DNA of 64,000 nt from contig NZ_CP049259.1 of the NCBI RefSeq assembly GCF_011047315.1, positions 1,302,001-1,366,000 on the forward strand, read 5' to 3'. This DNA is from Altererythrobacter sp. BO-6 (lineage in GTDB: Bacteria; Pseudomonadota; Alphaproteobacteria; Sphingomonadales; Sphingomonadaceae). Position numbers and translations under genes: made by a program. The notes under the pieces were generated by a model. The model was not told the origin of the DNA. It saw only the letters and a list, made by a program, of their open reading frames with translations, and did not search any database. This document shows, piece by piece, positions 51,030-60,100 of this stretch (its first letter is position 1; each line of letters begins with the position of its first letter).

Positions 51030-52740
51030 GCGCTTCCTTTTCCGCCAGAGCATCGGACATCCGCTGGACCAGCGCCATCGCCACTTCCAGCTTGGGCATT
51101 TCTTCCAGGCTTTCGACACCGTCCTCACTTATGATGTGGACCCGGTTCATGTCACCACCCATCACATTGCCGGAAACGTCGTTGGCAACGATCCAGTCGG
51201 CCGCTTTACGCTTGCGCTTCTTCTTGGCGTTTTCGAGCACGTCCTCGGTCTCCGCGGCGAAGCCCACGACCAGTCGCGGCCGCTCGGTCGCGGCGGCAAC
51301 ATTGGTCAGGATGTCCGGGTTTTCGGTCAGCACGAGAGCCGGCGGCGCAGAGCCGCGCTTCTTCATCTTTTCAGCGCGATATTCCTTGGGCCGCCAGTCG
51401 GCAACCGCCGCTACCATTACGGCGATATCTGCCGGCATGGCCTTCTTGACGGCTTCGGACATGTCCTGCGCGCTTTCGACATCGACTCGGGCAACGCCTT
51501 CCGGGGTCTTGAGCGCCACGGGACCTGCCACCAGCGTGACCTTGGCCCCCAGCGCAGCTGCCGCTGCGGCGATAGTGAAGCCCTGCTTGCCCGACGAACG
51601 ATTGGCAATGTAGCGCACCGGGTCGATCGCTTCCCAAGTGGGGCCAGCGGTAACCAGCACATGCTTGCCGTCGAGCGGCCGATGGCCCTTCTTGACCTTG
51701 AAGCCCGCGCCGCCAAGCGCGTCAGCCTCTTCGGCTTCGACATCGCCGGGCTCGACGACGGGCTCGAATTCTTCCGCTTCCTCGCCTTCGACCGGCTCTG
51801 GCAGGGCATCGCCCGCGCCGGTCTTGACGGTGTGGTTGATCGCATCGGGATCGGTCGGCGGGGCAGAGCTTGCGGCGCCCTTCTTTGCCAGGATAGGCCC
51901 TTCGGCAATTGGAGCGACTTCATCAGTGGCTTCATCGGCCTCGACCGCTTGTTCGGCGGCTTCGGCTTCGGCAGCCAGCCGCGCGGCTTCCTCTTCGGCA
52001 AGGAATTCGGCTTCGATTTCTTCCGCGGTGCGCTTGGGTGTCGAGCGCGGGATTAGCGAGGAAAGCAGTCCGCCGAGTCCGCCGCCCCTGGGCGCGACCT
52101 CCGGCTCGAGCGCTTCGACGATATCCGCATCCTCTTCGGCCTCGTCAGCCTCGACCAGAGCGGGCTGCGCCGGTTTGGCGGGTAGTTCGACTTCGATGCC
52201 GAAGCGTTCGGCAATTGCGGCCCAGATCACTTCGGGTTCGGGCAAACGACCATAGCCGAATTCGCCACAGGCCATCGCGCCTTCATCGGGATCGATCACG
52301 GTCACGCCGGCCTGACGCAGCCAAGTGACATTGCGCTTGGTCGCCTCATGCTCCCACATCCGCACATTCATGGCGGGGACTGCCATCACCGGCTTGTCGG
52401 TGGCGAGGATCAGCGTGGTGGCCAGGTCGTCGGCAATCCCCGCCGCCATCTTCGCCATCAGGTCGGCCGTCGCCGGGCACACCACCAGCAGGTCAGCCTC
52501 CCGGCTGAGCTGGATATGCCCCATCTCGACTTCGTTCTTGAGATCCCACAGCGTCGTATGAACCGGATTTTCACTGAGCGCGGCCAGCGCCATCGGCGTG
52601 ACGAATTGCTGCCCGCCTTCGGTCAGCACGCAGGTGACATCGCCCCCACCCTTGCGGATGAGGCGAACAAGCTCGCATGACTTGTAGGCCGCGATCCCGC
52701 CGCCAACCACGAGCAAAATCTTCGGTCCCGCACCGCTCAC
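51022..52740 (-). CDS. coaBC: Bifunctional CoaBC (phosphopantothenoylcysteine synthetase/decarboxylase) with long acidic insert
   Basis: CoaBC joins cysteine to phosphopantothenate and decarboxylates the product in coenzyme A synthesis. CoaC spans residues ~6-183, with catalytic H75 (GHIQLS), the PAMNVRMW motif and C158 in [13 protein letters not shown]. CoaB spans ~358-572, with [20 protein letters not shown] and [11 protein letters not shown]. The usual protein is ~400 residues; this one is 572 because residues ~188-353 are an insert rich in Glu and Ala ([20 protein letters not shown] and similar). The start is GTG 52740 ([14 protein letters not shown]). The insert is in frame and has neighbour-like codon use. 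Confidence 0.93.
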   Translation of the reverse strand: MSGAGPKILLVVGGGIAAYKSCELVRLIRKGGGDVTCVLTEGGQQFVTPMALAALSENPVHTTLWDLKNEVEMGHIQLSREADLLVVCPATADLMAKMAAGIADDLATTLILATDKPVMAVPAMNVRMWEHEATKRNVTWLRQAGVTVIDPDEGAMACGEFGYGRLPEPEVIWAAIAERFGIEVELPAKPAQPALVEADEAEEDADIVEALEPEVAPRGGGLGGLLSSLIPRSTPKRTAEEIEAEFLAEEEAARLAAEAEAAEQAVEADEATDEVAPIAEGPILAKKGAASSAPPTDPDAINHTVKTGAGDALPEPVEGEEAEEFEPVVEPGDVEAEEADALGGAGFKVKKGHRPLDGKHVLVTAGPTWEAIDPVRYIANRSSGKQGFTIAAAAAALGAKVTLVAGPVALKTPEGVARVDVESAQDMSEAVKKAMPADIAVMVAAVADWRPKEYRAEKMKKRGSAPPALVLTENPDILTNVAAATERPRLVVGFAAETEDVLENAKKKRKRKAADWIVANDVSGNVMGGDMNRVHIISEDGVESLEEMPKLEVAMALVQRMSDALAEKEAHG

Positions 52741-52925
52741 AAGCCATTCCCTGTGGCTGCGGGTTGCGTCACACACATGATCGCGCCGAGCTCCCCATTC
52801 ATATTACGCATCGAGCCTAGCCGCACAGCCAGCCCCAGCCAACCCTGCGACATAGTGGTTAAGTTTTACCTAGCGCTTTCCTAACATGCAGCTAACTATG
52901 GTGCGAGGAGCGGGGAGAGATATCC

Positions 52926-53321
52926 ATGATTTTGATGCTGCGCGCATTGCTGTTCGTGGGCGGGCTGTTCTTTGTGCTGATGGGAATCGGCTTTTTGCTG
53001 GACCCGGTCGGCTCAGGCGCAAATTTCGGAATCGCTCCGCAAGGCACCATGGGCATGGCATCGATCCGGGCGGACATGACCGCTTTCTTCATTGTCGCCG
53101 GCGGCTGCCTGATCTGGGGAGCCTATGCCCGCAAGGGCGATCCACTGCTGGTTTCCGCCGCCCTGATGGCAATCGCACTGGTCGGACGGGTCGTGACGCT
53201 GATTGCCGATGGCCCGCATGACCTGTTCTGGCAGCCGATGCTGGTCGAAGCGGTTACGGTGATTGTGGCGCTGATCTGCAGCCGCGTGCTGCCGCACACT
53301 TCGTTCGAGGGCGAGGACTAG
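52926..53321 (+). CDS. DUF4345-type small membrane protein
   Basis: A 131-residue protein with four helices (LLFVGGLFFVLMGIGFLLD, DMTAFFIVAGGCLIWGAYA, LMAIALVGRVVTLIA, EAVTVIVALICSRVL). The pattern LLDP..., then SIRADMTAFFIVAGG, then GRVVTL matches DUF4345 proteins. Function is unknown. GGAGAGA lies 9 bases before ATG 52926. It is divergent from coaBC, and its end overlaps the next minus-strand gene by 4 bases. Confidence 0.78.
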   Translation: MILMLRALLFVGGLFFVLMGIGFLLDPVGSGANFGIAPQGTMGMASIRADMTAFFIVAGGCLIWGAYARKGDPLLVSAALMAIALVGRVVTLIADGPHDLFWQPMLVEAVTVIVALICSRVLPHTSFEGED

Positions 53322-53794
53322 GCAGAAGGTAACTTGTTGGCCAGGTAGCGAAAGAATAGCGCGGCAAAGATGCCGCATAGGGCGCCATAGAGCAGTAGAA
53401 GCAGGTCGAATGTCTCGAATCGGCCGTCCCGGACCCCGAGAAGCGAAAGGGCGATCCCGCAGATCGCACCCACGAAGCTATGGGCCGGTCGGCTCCAGAG
53501 GAAGGGCCAGCGACATGCAGCCCGCTGCATCGCCAAGCCGACGATCGCGATGGGAAACCACGAAAAGATCAGCGCGTATAGCGCGCCGAAGAGTGCAACG
53601 AAAACGAACATGAAAAGAAGCTCAGCCAAGCCTTGGCCCAAGCTGGTATCAGTCAACTCGGTCGGATCGGCGACAACCAGGCCGGCGATAAACAGGAAGG
53701 CACCGAGAATGCCGCTCGCAAGAGCGGTGATGAAGCCCAGCGCTATCGACTGAAGGATCGAAACCGGAGCGCGCGCCCCCGCATCTAGTTCCAA
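53318..53794 (-). CDS. Hypothetical membrane protein after ubiB
   Basis: A 158-residue membrane protein with about four helices (IALGFITALASGILGAFLF, LLFMFVFVALFGALYALIFS, SFVGAICGIALSLLG, LLLLLYGALCGIFAALFFR). No ATG or GTG opens it. A TTG at 53794, overlapping the ubiB stop by 10 bases, gives the only plausible start that includes the whole first helix. The frame stays open further upstream inside ubiB, but that part is a shadow. I recognise no family. Confidence 0.6.
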   Translation of the reverse strand: MELDAGARAPVSILQSIALGFITALASGILGAFLFIAGLVVADPTELTDTSLGQGLAELLFMFVFVALFGALYALIFSWFPIAIVGLAMQRAACRWPFLWSRPAHSFVGAICGIALSLLGVRDGRFETFDLLLLLYGALCGIFAALFFRYLANKLPSA

Positions 53795-55339
53795 AGCGCC
53801 ATGCCCCCCAGCGCAAGCCCGGCGCCGATCACCGCCGCCAGCAGGTAACGCGGCCAGCTGCGTCCCTTGCGCGCAGTCGGTCCAACGATCAGTTCGATTT
53901 CCGGCAGCGGTGGCGGCTCGGGCGCGCCACCCTTGGCCGGGAACTTGTCCTCCACCCGGCGCAGCAGATCGGGCAGGCGCAGCAGGGTCGACACATTCTC
54001 GCGGATCGCATCGGCGAGCGCCGCCTCGGGGCCCAGCTCGTCGCGCACCCAATTGCGGACATAGGGCGCCGAAGTGTCCCACATGTTGATCTGCGGATTG
54101 AGCTGGGTCGCGATCCCTTCGACCATTACCATGGTCTTTTGCAGCAGCAGCAGGTGCGGCTGGGTCTGCATGTCGAAATCGCGGGTGATCGCAAATAGAC
54201 CGTCGAGCATCTGGCCAACGCTGAGCTCGCTCACCGGCTTGCCGCGCATCGGCTCGCCAACAGCGCGCAGCGCAGTCGCGAATTCCTCGACCGAATGATA
54301 GCTCGGCACATATTGCGCTTCGAAATGGATTTCCGCTACGCGGCGGTAATTACCCGTGGTCAGGCCATAGAGGATTTCCGCGAGCCACATCCGCGCGCGC
54401 CGGTCAATCCGCCCCATGATGCCGAAATCGATCGCCACGATCGTGCCGTCATCCTCGACGAACAGATTGCCCTGGTGCATGTCAGCATGAAAATAGCCAC
54501 CGCTGATCGCCTGCGTCAGGAAGGCCAGCACCAACCGCTCGGCCAGTACAGGCAAGTCATGCCCGCGCGCCTTCAGTTCTTCGACCTTGCTGATCTTGAC
54601 GCCGTCGATCCATTCGATCGTCATCACCCTGCCATTGGTGCGGTCCCAGTCGACCTGAGGCACGCGGTAGCCGGCAAAGCCCTTCATCATCTCTGCCAGT
54701 TCGGATGCGGAGGCGGCCTCGCGCCGCAGGTCGAGCTCACGATTGGTCCAGCGCTTGAAATTGGCAATGGTCAGCTGCGGGCGCAGGCGGCGCGCTTCGT
54801 CGCTGCCCAGTACTTCGAGATGCGCCGCGGCCCATTCATAGGTGGCGATATCGCTGGCAAAACGCTCGCGAATGCCCGGGCGCAGCACTTTTACAGCCAC
54901 GTCGCGCCCGTCACTTGTAACGGCACGGTGGACTTGCGCGATCGACGCCGCGCCAACCGGCTCGGGATCGATATGCTGGAACAGCTCCGACAATGGTTTG
55001 TCGAATGTTGCCGCAATGGCAGCCTCGATCTCGTTGAAGGGAACTGGCGGCAGATTGTCCTGCAGGGTCAGGAGATTATTGGCCGCCTCCTCGCCCACAA
55101 GATCAGGACGGGTAGCCAGCGTCTGGCCCAGCTTGATCGCGGCCGGGCCAATATCCTTGAACGCCCCGGCATAGTCCGGCGTCGCAGGCTGGAAAGTCGC
55201 GAAGCGCGCAATCCCGCGCCAGTCGCTTGACGGGCAGCGGCGTATTGGGATCGCGCTCGATCCCGCGCAGCGCGCCGTGCCGCGCCAGCGTGCGGCCCCA
55301 CTTCAGGAGCCGGAAGATATGCGTGGCAGGCCGTGGCAC
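53785..55339 (-). pseudogene. ubiB: UbiB ubiquinone-biosynthesis kinase-like gene with one apparent +1 frameshift
   Basis: UbiB is an atypical kinase/ATPase of the ABC1/AarF family needed for ubiquinone synthesis. The N-terminus (GTG 55339, MPRPATHIFRLLKWGRTLAR ... PVKRLAR) and the rest (IARFATFQPATPDYAGAFKD, then KLGQTLATRP and PEPVGAASIAQVHRA, catalytic YFHADMHQGNLF and AIDFG) are in different frames. Deleting one C from the run at 55213-55215 (plus strand) joins them as VKRLARIARFATF, giving ~518 residues, the normal length. Two C-terminal helices are present. Complete conservation around the shift points to a sequencing error. Confidence 0.88.
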
Positions 55340-55340
55340 C

Positions 55341-56072
55341 CTAAACCTTCCACCCCGAATGGATGTTCACCGCACCGCCCAGGATCTTCTCGACCCGAGT
55401 GTTCACAAATCCTGGATCCCGGATCATGCGCTCGAATTCATGCGCCAGCGGAAACCGGCGGATCGATTCGGCAAGATAGCGATAGCTTTCTTCATCATCG
55501 GCGATCGCCTTGCCCAGCTTGGGCATAAGCTGATGCGAATAGAGATCGTAGATTTCCTTGAAGCCGGGCCAGTCGGTTGTGCCGAATTCCATGCAGAAAA
55601 AACGCCCGCCCGGTTTCAGCACCCGGTGCGCTTCCCGCAGGGCTTTGTCGATATGGGTGACATTCCGGATCCCGAACACGATCGTATAGGCATCGAAAGT
55701 GTTCGCCGGATAGCTCAGCGTCTCGGCATTCTGGCAGGACCATACGAGGCCATCGATCCCGCGCTCCATCGCCCGCTCGACGCCCACGTCGAGCATGTCC
55801 TGGTTGATGTCGGCCACGGTCACATCCGCGCCGCGAGCTGCCATGCGAAACGCGATGTCGCCCGTGCCGCCGGCCATATCGAGGATCGCCTCATGCGGCT
55901 GCGGCTTGACCCGGCGCACGAAGCGGTCCTTCCAAAGGCGGTGCATCCCGCCCGACATGGCATCGTTCATGATGTCATACTTGCGCGCAACGTTGGAAAA
56001 GACGGCGCCAACCCGGCGGGTCTTCTCGTCGGGGGCTACGTCTTCGTAGCCGAAGGAAACCTTATCACTCAT
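55341..56072 (-). CDS. ubiE: Ubiquinone/menaquinone methyltransferase UbiE
   Basis: UbiE is the SAM-dependent C-methyltransferase of ubiquinone synthesis. The 243-residue protein starts MSDKVSFGYEDVAPDEK, has SAM motif I in ILDMAGGTGDIAFRMAAR and the UbiE signatures VFSNVARKYDIMNDAMSGG and VFGIRNVTHIDKALREAHRV. ATG 56072 is the family start. ubiB begins one base after its stop, so the two are an operon. It is divergent from mutM, 55 bases apart, as in many alphaproteobacteria. Confidence 0.96.
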   Translation of the reverse strand: MSDKVSFGYEDVAPDEKTRRVGAVFSNVARKYDIMNDAMSGGMHRLWKDRFVRRVKPQPHEAILDMAGGTGDIAFRMAARGADVTVADINQDMLDVGVERAMERGIDGLVWSCQNAETLSYPANTFDAYTIVFGIRNVTHIDKALREAHRVLKPGGRFFCMEFGTTDWPGFKEIYDLYSHQLMPKLGKAIADDEESYRYLAESIRRFPLAHEFERMIRDPGFVNTRVEKILGGAVNIHSGWKV

Positions 56073-56127
56073 GGCTCTGCGCCTTAGATGGAATTGCCAC
56101 TCGGTCAAAGGGTGATAAAGCCGCCCC

Positions 56128-56943
56128 ATGCCAGAACTTCCAGAGGTTGAGACAACGGTTCGCGGGCTGGCGCGGTTCCTCGATGGTGCGCGCATCACCC
56201 GCGTGACGCTGAACCGAGCCGATTTGCGCCGACCCTTCCCACCCGAACTGGTGCAAGTGCTGACCGGGGCACAGGTGACGGGCCTGTCGCGCCGCGCGAA
56301 ATACGGACTGATCCATACCGATCGCGACCACACGATGGTGTTCCACCTGGGCATGAGCGGGACCTGGCGGATCAACCCAGCCACGGGTGACCGGCACGAC
56401 CACGTCGTCCTTGAAACTGACGATCATCGCTTTGTGCTCAACGATCCGCGCCGGTTCGGCTCGGTCGATCTGGTCTCGACTGAAGAACTGGAACGCTGGC
56501 CCACCTTCGCGGCCATGGGCCCCGAGCCGCTTGGCCCAGGCCTGACCGCCGTGCATCTCAAGGCCGCGCTGAAAGGTCGCAACCAGTCGATCAAGCTGTG
56601 CCTGCTCGACCAGCGGATCGTGGCTGGGCTCGGCAACATATATGTCTGCGAGGCGCTATGGCGCGCGGGGATCCATCCGCGCAAACCGGCCGGCAAAGTC
56701 ACGCGCCCTCAATTTGAGCGGCTGGTCCCGGCGATCCGCGACGTGCTGGAACAATCGATCCGCGATGGCGGCTCGACCCTGCGCGATTACGCCCAACCCG
56801 ATGGCGAGCTGGGCTATTTCGCCACCCGCTTCGACGTCTACGGACGCGAGGGTGAGGCTTGTCGGCGGGCCGACGGCGGCGTCATTCGCCGTTTCGCCCA
56901 AGGCGGGCGCAGCACCTGGTTCTGCCCGAAGTGCCAGAAGTGA
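56128..56943 (+). CDS. mutM: Formamidopyrimidine-DNA glycosylase MutM (Fpg)
   Basis: MutM removes 8-oxoguanine and other oxidised purines and cuts the strand. The 271-residue protein begins MPELPEVETT (catalytic P1-equivalent Pro2 and Glu3 after Met removal), with the helix-two-turns-helix region at QRIVAGLGNIYVCEALW. The C-terminal zinc finger reads C245-RRADGG ... TWFC266-PKC269. The second cysteine of the first pair is Ala248, so only three of four zinc ligands are visible. The enzyme is otherwise full length. Confidence 0.94.
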   Translation: MPELPEVETTVRGLARFLDGARITRVTLNRADLRRPFPPELVQVLTGAQVTGLSRRAKYGLIHTDRDHTMVFHLGMSGTWRINPATGDRHDHVVLETDDHRFVLNDPRRFGSVDLVSTEELERWPTFAAMGPEPLGPGLTAVHLKAALKGRNQSIKLCLLDQRIVAGLGNIYVCEALWRAGIHPRKPAGKVTRPQFERLVPAIRDVLEQSIRDGGSTLRDYAQPDGELGYFATRFDVYGREGEACRRADGGVIRRFAQGGRSTWFCPKCQK

Positions 56944-57071
56944 CGCCGTTCTTGACGATTCGCCAAGTCGCGACTATGTGGCGCGCTTTCCGGCGAGGAA
57001 TCGCCGCTTTTCGTGCAACCTAAATAGCGATTTATCCGGCCGCATCGGGCGGTCGAGAGACAAGGACAGAC

Positions 57072-57332
57072 ATGGCCAATACGCCGCAAGCCAAGAAGCG
57101 CATCCGCCGCAACAACCGCCGCGCCGAAATCAACGGTGCGCGCATGAGCCGCATCCGCACCTTCGTGAAGAAGGTCGAGGCGGCATGTGAAGCTGGCGAC
57201 AAGCCCGCCGCTGCTGAGGCGCTCAAGGCAGCCCAGCCTGAGCTGGCCCGCGGCGTTGCCCGCGGCGTGCTGCACAAGAACACTGTTGCGCGGAAAATGA
57301 GCCGCCTGACCAAGCGAGTCGCGGCGCTCTGA
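57072..57332 (+). CDS. rpsT: 30S ribosomal protein S20
   Basis: An 86-residue basic ribosomal protein that binds 16S rRNA early in 30S assembly. The start [20 protein letters not shown] and the helical body ([20 protein letters not shown]) are typical. It is preceded by GACAAGGACAG and followed by a terminator. The rpsT-dnaA neighbourhood is conserved in alphaproteobacteria. Confidence 0.97.
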   Translation: MANTPQAKKRIRRNNRRAEINGARMSRIRTFVKKVEAACEAGDKPAAAEALKAAQPELARGVARGVLHKNTVARKMSRLTKRVAAL

Positions 57333-57382
57333 TTCGCACTGCTGGCAGCATTTAGACTGCCAGAAGCCGGACCAATAAGCTC

Positions 57383-57420
57383 AAGGGCCGCCCCGAAAAG
57401 GGTGCGGCCCTTTTGTTTTG
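57383..57420 (+). terminator. Rho-independent terminator after rpsT
   Basis: AAGGGCCGC (57383-57391) pairs with GCGGCCCTT (57404-57412) over a 12-base loop, followed by TTGTTTTG. It separates rpsT from the dnaA promoter region. Confidence 0.9.
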
Positions 57421-57766
57421 TCCCGCAGCGGAGCACGGCATTGCCCGAAACCCTAGGTTTTTCCACGATTCGCATCATCGAAGCCGGTGGAAATGTTATT
57501 TTTCAATAACTTCAACGCAAGGCTGCGGGTTTGACCCGAGTCAACCGAATTATTTCTCTTTTTTACGCTCCAGCCTCTTGCCTAAGCGGCGCAGGCGTAG
57601 ATAAACGAAAACTGCCTGGGGCGGGACAGCCCGGGTTTTTACAAGCTGAAGCGATGGGGGGACGCCTGGAAACATGGTTTCCGGGTGTGGGCGAAGCTTT
57701 GCCATCGTGTCTGGTATATAATTGCCCTCGGCGTGCGATCGGGGATGGTGTAGGATTGGTTGGGGA
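57421..57766 (+). promoter_or_regulatory. dnaA upstream region: inverted repeats, GANTC sites, -10 box
   Basis: This gene-free, A/T-richer stretch before dnaA contains a 6-bp hairpin GTTATT-TTTC-AATAAC (57495-57510). It also has a TTTCCAC ... GTGGAAA inverted pair around 57460-57494, whose arms resemble weak DnaA boxes (TTTTCCACG differs from TTATCCACA at two positions). Two GANTC sites for CcrM methylation are present (57467-57471 and 57538-57542). A TATAAT -10 box lies at 57717-57722, 45 bases before the dnaA start. I did not find a convincing -35 box. Autoregulation by DnaA is possible but not shown. Confidence 0.5.
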
Positions 57767-59230
57767 ATGGTCCAGAAAAATGACAAGGCGCGGGTGGCAA
57801 AGCGGGCGATCGACGAAGATCTGATGGAAGACGCCGAAGCCGTAAATCTCGCCGCCGACTGGGCCGACATCAGCCAGGGCCTGCGCAAGGATCTGGGTCA
57901 CCAGCTCCACAGCCAGTGGATCAAGCCGATCCAGCTGGGCAGCATCTGCAAGGAATCGGGCACGCTCGATCTTTTCCTGCCAACCGAATTTTCCGCCAAC
58001 TGGGTCAATGACCGCTTTCATGACCGGCTGCAGCTGGCGTGGAAGATCATGCGCAGCGATGTCCGCAAGGTGCGCATCTCCGTGCACCCGGGTCGTCGCC
58101 AGCTGCCCGAGCTGATGCTCGATGGCGGGCGCAGGCCGGCCAATGACGCCGACACTAGTGTGATCGCTGTCGCCGCCGGGACCATCGGCGATGCGGGCTT
58201 CACCAGCTCGGTCGGGCTTGATCCCTCGCTGACCTTTGCCGCCTTCGTCACCGGCGAAACCAATGTGCTGGCAAAGAACGCGGCGGAGCGGATGGCCGCA
58301 ACCGAACAGCCGCAGTTCTCGCCGCTCTACCTTAAGGCCGCTACCGGACAGGGCAAGACCCACCTGCTCCACGCGATTGGCCATTCCTATCTGACCGCCC
58401 ATCCGCGCACGCGCATCTTCTATTGCAGCGCCGAGCGCTTCATGGTCGAATTCGTCCAGGCGCTCAAAGCCAACCAGATGATCGAGTTCAAGGCGCGCCT
58501 GCGCAGCTTTGACCTGTTGCTGGTGGACGACATCCAGTTCATCATCGGCAAGGCCAGCGCGCAGGAAGAGCTGCTCTATACGATCGATGCGCTGCTGGCT
58601 GAAGGCAAGCGCCTGGTGTTCGCCGCCGACCGCGCGCCGCAAGCGCTCGACGGGGTCGAACCGCGCCTGCTCAGCCGTCTATCGATGGGCCTCGTCGCCG
58701 ATATCCAGCCAGCCGATATCGAGCTGCGTCGCTCGATCCTCGAATCGAAGCTGACCCGCTTCGCTCCACTCGATGTGCCGGACGATGTGATCGATTTCCT
58801 CGCTCGCACCATCACCCGCAACGTGCGCGAGCTGGTGGGCGGCCTCAACAAGCTGATCGCCTATGCCCAGCTGACCGGGCAGGAAGTTTCGCTCCATCTG
58901 GCCGAAGAGCAGCTGACCGACATCCTGTCGGCCAATCGCCGCCGGATCACCATCGACGAGATCCAGCGCACCGTGTGCCAGTTCTATCGCATCGACCGAG
59001 CGGAAATGAGCTCAAAGCGGCGTGCCCGCGCGGTCGTGCGCCCACGTCAGGTGGCAATGTACCTCTCGAAGGTCCTCACCCCGCGCAGCTATCCCGAAAT
59101 CGGGCGCAAGTTCGGCGGGCGCGATCATTCGACGGTTATTCACGCGGTGCGGTTGATCGAAGACCTGCGCAAGCGCGACGCCGATATGGACGGTGACGTG
59201 CGCAGCCTGCTGCGCCAGCTGGAAAGTTAA
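57767..59230 (+). CDS. dnaA: Chromosomal replication initiator DnaA
   Basis: DnaA binds and opens the origin. The 487-residue protein has domain I from ~30, an AAA+ domain with P-loop AATGQGKTHL (191-200) and Walker B LLLVDDIQF, and domain IV with the DnaA signature YPEIGRKFGGRDHSTVIHAV at the end. The first glycine of the usual GxxxxGKT loop is alanine here, and the ~25 residues before domain I are an extension. ATG 57767 is preceded by GGTTGGGG. The sequence otherwise has all expected motifs. Confidence 0.96.
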   Translation: MVQKNDKARVAKRAIDEDLMEDAEAVNLAADWADISQGLRKDLGHQLHSQWIKPIQLGSICKESGTLDLFLPTEFSANWVNDRFHDRLQLAWKIMRSDVRKVRISVHPGRRQLPELMLDGGRRPANDADTSVIAVAAGTIGDAGFTSSVGLDPSLTFAAFVTGETNVLAKNAAERMAATEQPQFSPLYLKAATGQGKTHLLHAIGHSYLTAHPRTRIFYCSAERFMVEFVQALKANQMIEFKARLRSFDLLLVDDIQFIIGKASAQEELLYTIDALLAEGKRLVFAADRAPQALDGVEPRLLSRLSMGLVADIQPADIELRRSILESKLTRFAPLDVPDDVIDFLARTITRNVRELVGGLNKLIAYAQLTGQEVSLHLAEEQLTDILSANRRRITIDEIQRTVCQFYRIDRAEMSSKRRARAVVRPRQVAMYLSKVLTPRSYPEIGRKFGGRDHSTVIHAVRLIEDLRKRDADMDGDVRSLLRQLES

Positions 59231-59269
59231 TTCGCACACAATTTCAACAGATCGCAGACAGCTTCATCG

Positions 59270-59309
59270 ACAGGTCTACGCACAGGCCTGTCGACAGGCC
59301 GTGCACAGG
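59270..59309. repeat. Phased ACAGG repeats with a 16-bp palindrome after dnaA
   Basis: Four copies of ACAGG start at 59270, 59282, 59294 and 59305, that is 12, 12 and 11 bases apart, about one helical turn. Between the second and third lies the perfect palindrome GGCCTGTCGACAGGCC (59285-59300). The array fills much of the 96-base gap between dnaA and the next gene. It looks like an array of protein-binding sites or nested hairpins; no T tract makes it a simple terminator. Confidence 0.75.
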
Positions 59310-59326
59310 TTGTAAACAGCCTTCCC

Positions 59327-60100
59327 ATGACCTTGTCACCAGCCCGCCTCGACCGGTTTGCGCGCCATATCGTCCTGCCCGAAGTGGGCGGCGCGGGGCA
59401 GGTGGCGCTGGCTGGCAAACATATCGCGCTGGTCGGCCTTGGGGGGATCGGATCCCCCGCCCTGCAATATCTCGCCGCTGCAGGAATCGGCCGCTTCACG
59501 CTGGTCGATGACGACACGGTCGACGCCTCGAACCTTCAGCGCCAGACGATCTTCACCACGCGTGATGTCGGCCATGGCAAGGCGACCAGCGCGCGGCGCT
59601 GGCTCGCCAATTTCGACGAAGCGCTGGAAGTCACGATCAGCGACCGCCGGATCACTGCAGAAAATGCAGGTGACCTGATTGCCGACGCAGACCTGGTGCT
59701 CGACGGGACGGATAATTTCGCCACGCGCCTCGCCGTGTCGGACGCCTGTGTTGTGGCGGGCATTCCGCTGCTGAGCGCGGCAGTTGGCCGGTTCCAAGGC
59801 CAGGTCGGCGCTTTCGCCGGCCATTTACCGGATCAGGCCTGCTATCGGTGCTTCGTGGGCGATGCCTTCGATGCGGAGGATTGCGACACCTGCGCCGAGG
59901 ACGGGATGCTCGGCGCGATGGCAGGGTGGGCCGGCAGCTTCGCCGCGATGCAGGCGGTGCGCGTGCTGCTTGACGGCGTCAGTACTTTCGGCGATCCGCA
60001 ATGGGGCAAGCTGCATGTGCTCGACGGCATGGCGCCGGGGATGCGCACGCTCCGAATCGCGAAGGATCCGGCGTGCAAGGCCTGCGGTTCAACCGCCTAA
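59327..60100 (+). CDS. HesA/MoeB/ThiF-family adenylyltransferase
   Basis: An E1-like enzyme that activates the C-terminus of a sulphur-carrier protein (MoaD or ThiS). The 257-residue protein has the ATP motif LVGLGGIGSPALQYLA, the adenylate-binding DDDTVDASNLQRQ, DGTDNFATRLAVSDAC and zinc cysteines C-YRC ... CKACG. No rhodanese domain is fused. Context does not decide between molybdopterin and thiazole synthesis, so I give no symbol. The end overlaps the convergent sirtuin gene by 12 bases. Confidence 0.9.
   Translation: MTLSPARLDRFARHIVLPEVGGAGQVALAGKHIALVGLGGIGSPALQYLAAAGIGRFTLVDDDTVDASNLQRQTIFTTRDVGHGKATSARRWLANFDEALEVTISDRRITAENAGDLIADADLVLDGTDNFATRLAVSDACVVAGIPLLSAAVGRFQGQVGAFAGHLPDQACYRCFVGDAFDAEDCDTCAEDGMLGAMAGWAGSFAAMQAVRVLLDGVSTFGDPQWGKLHVLDGMAPGMRTLRIAKDPACKACGSTA

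Noticed and set aside
57421..57766. Chromosome origin (oriC) upstream of dnaA
   Set aside because: Only weak DnaA-box-like sequences are seen, with no cluster of consensus boxes; in alphaproteobacteria the origin is often not beside dnaA.
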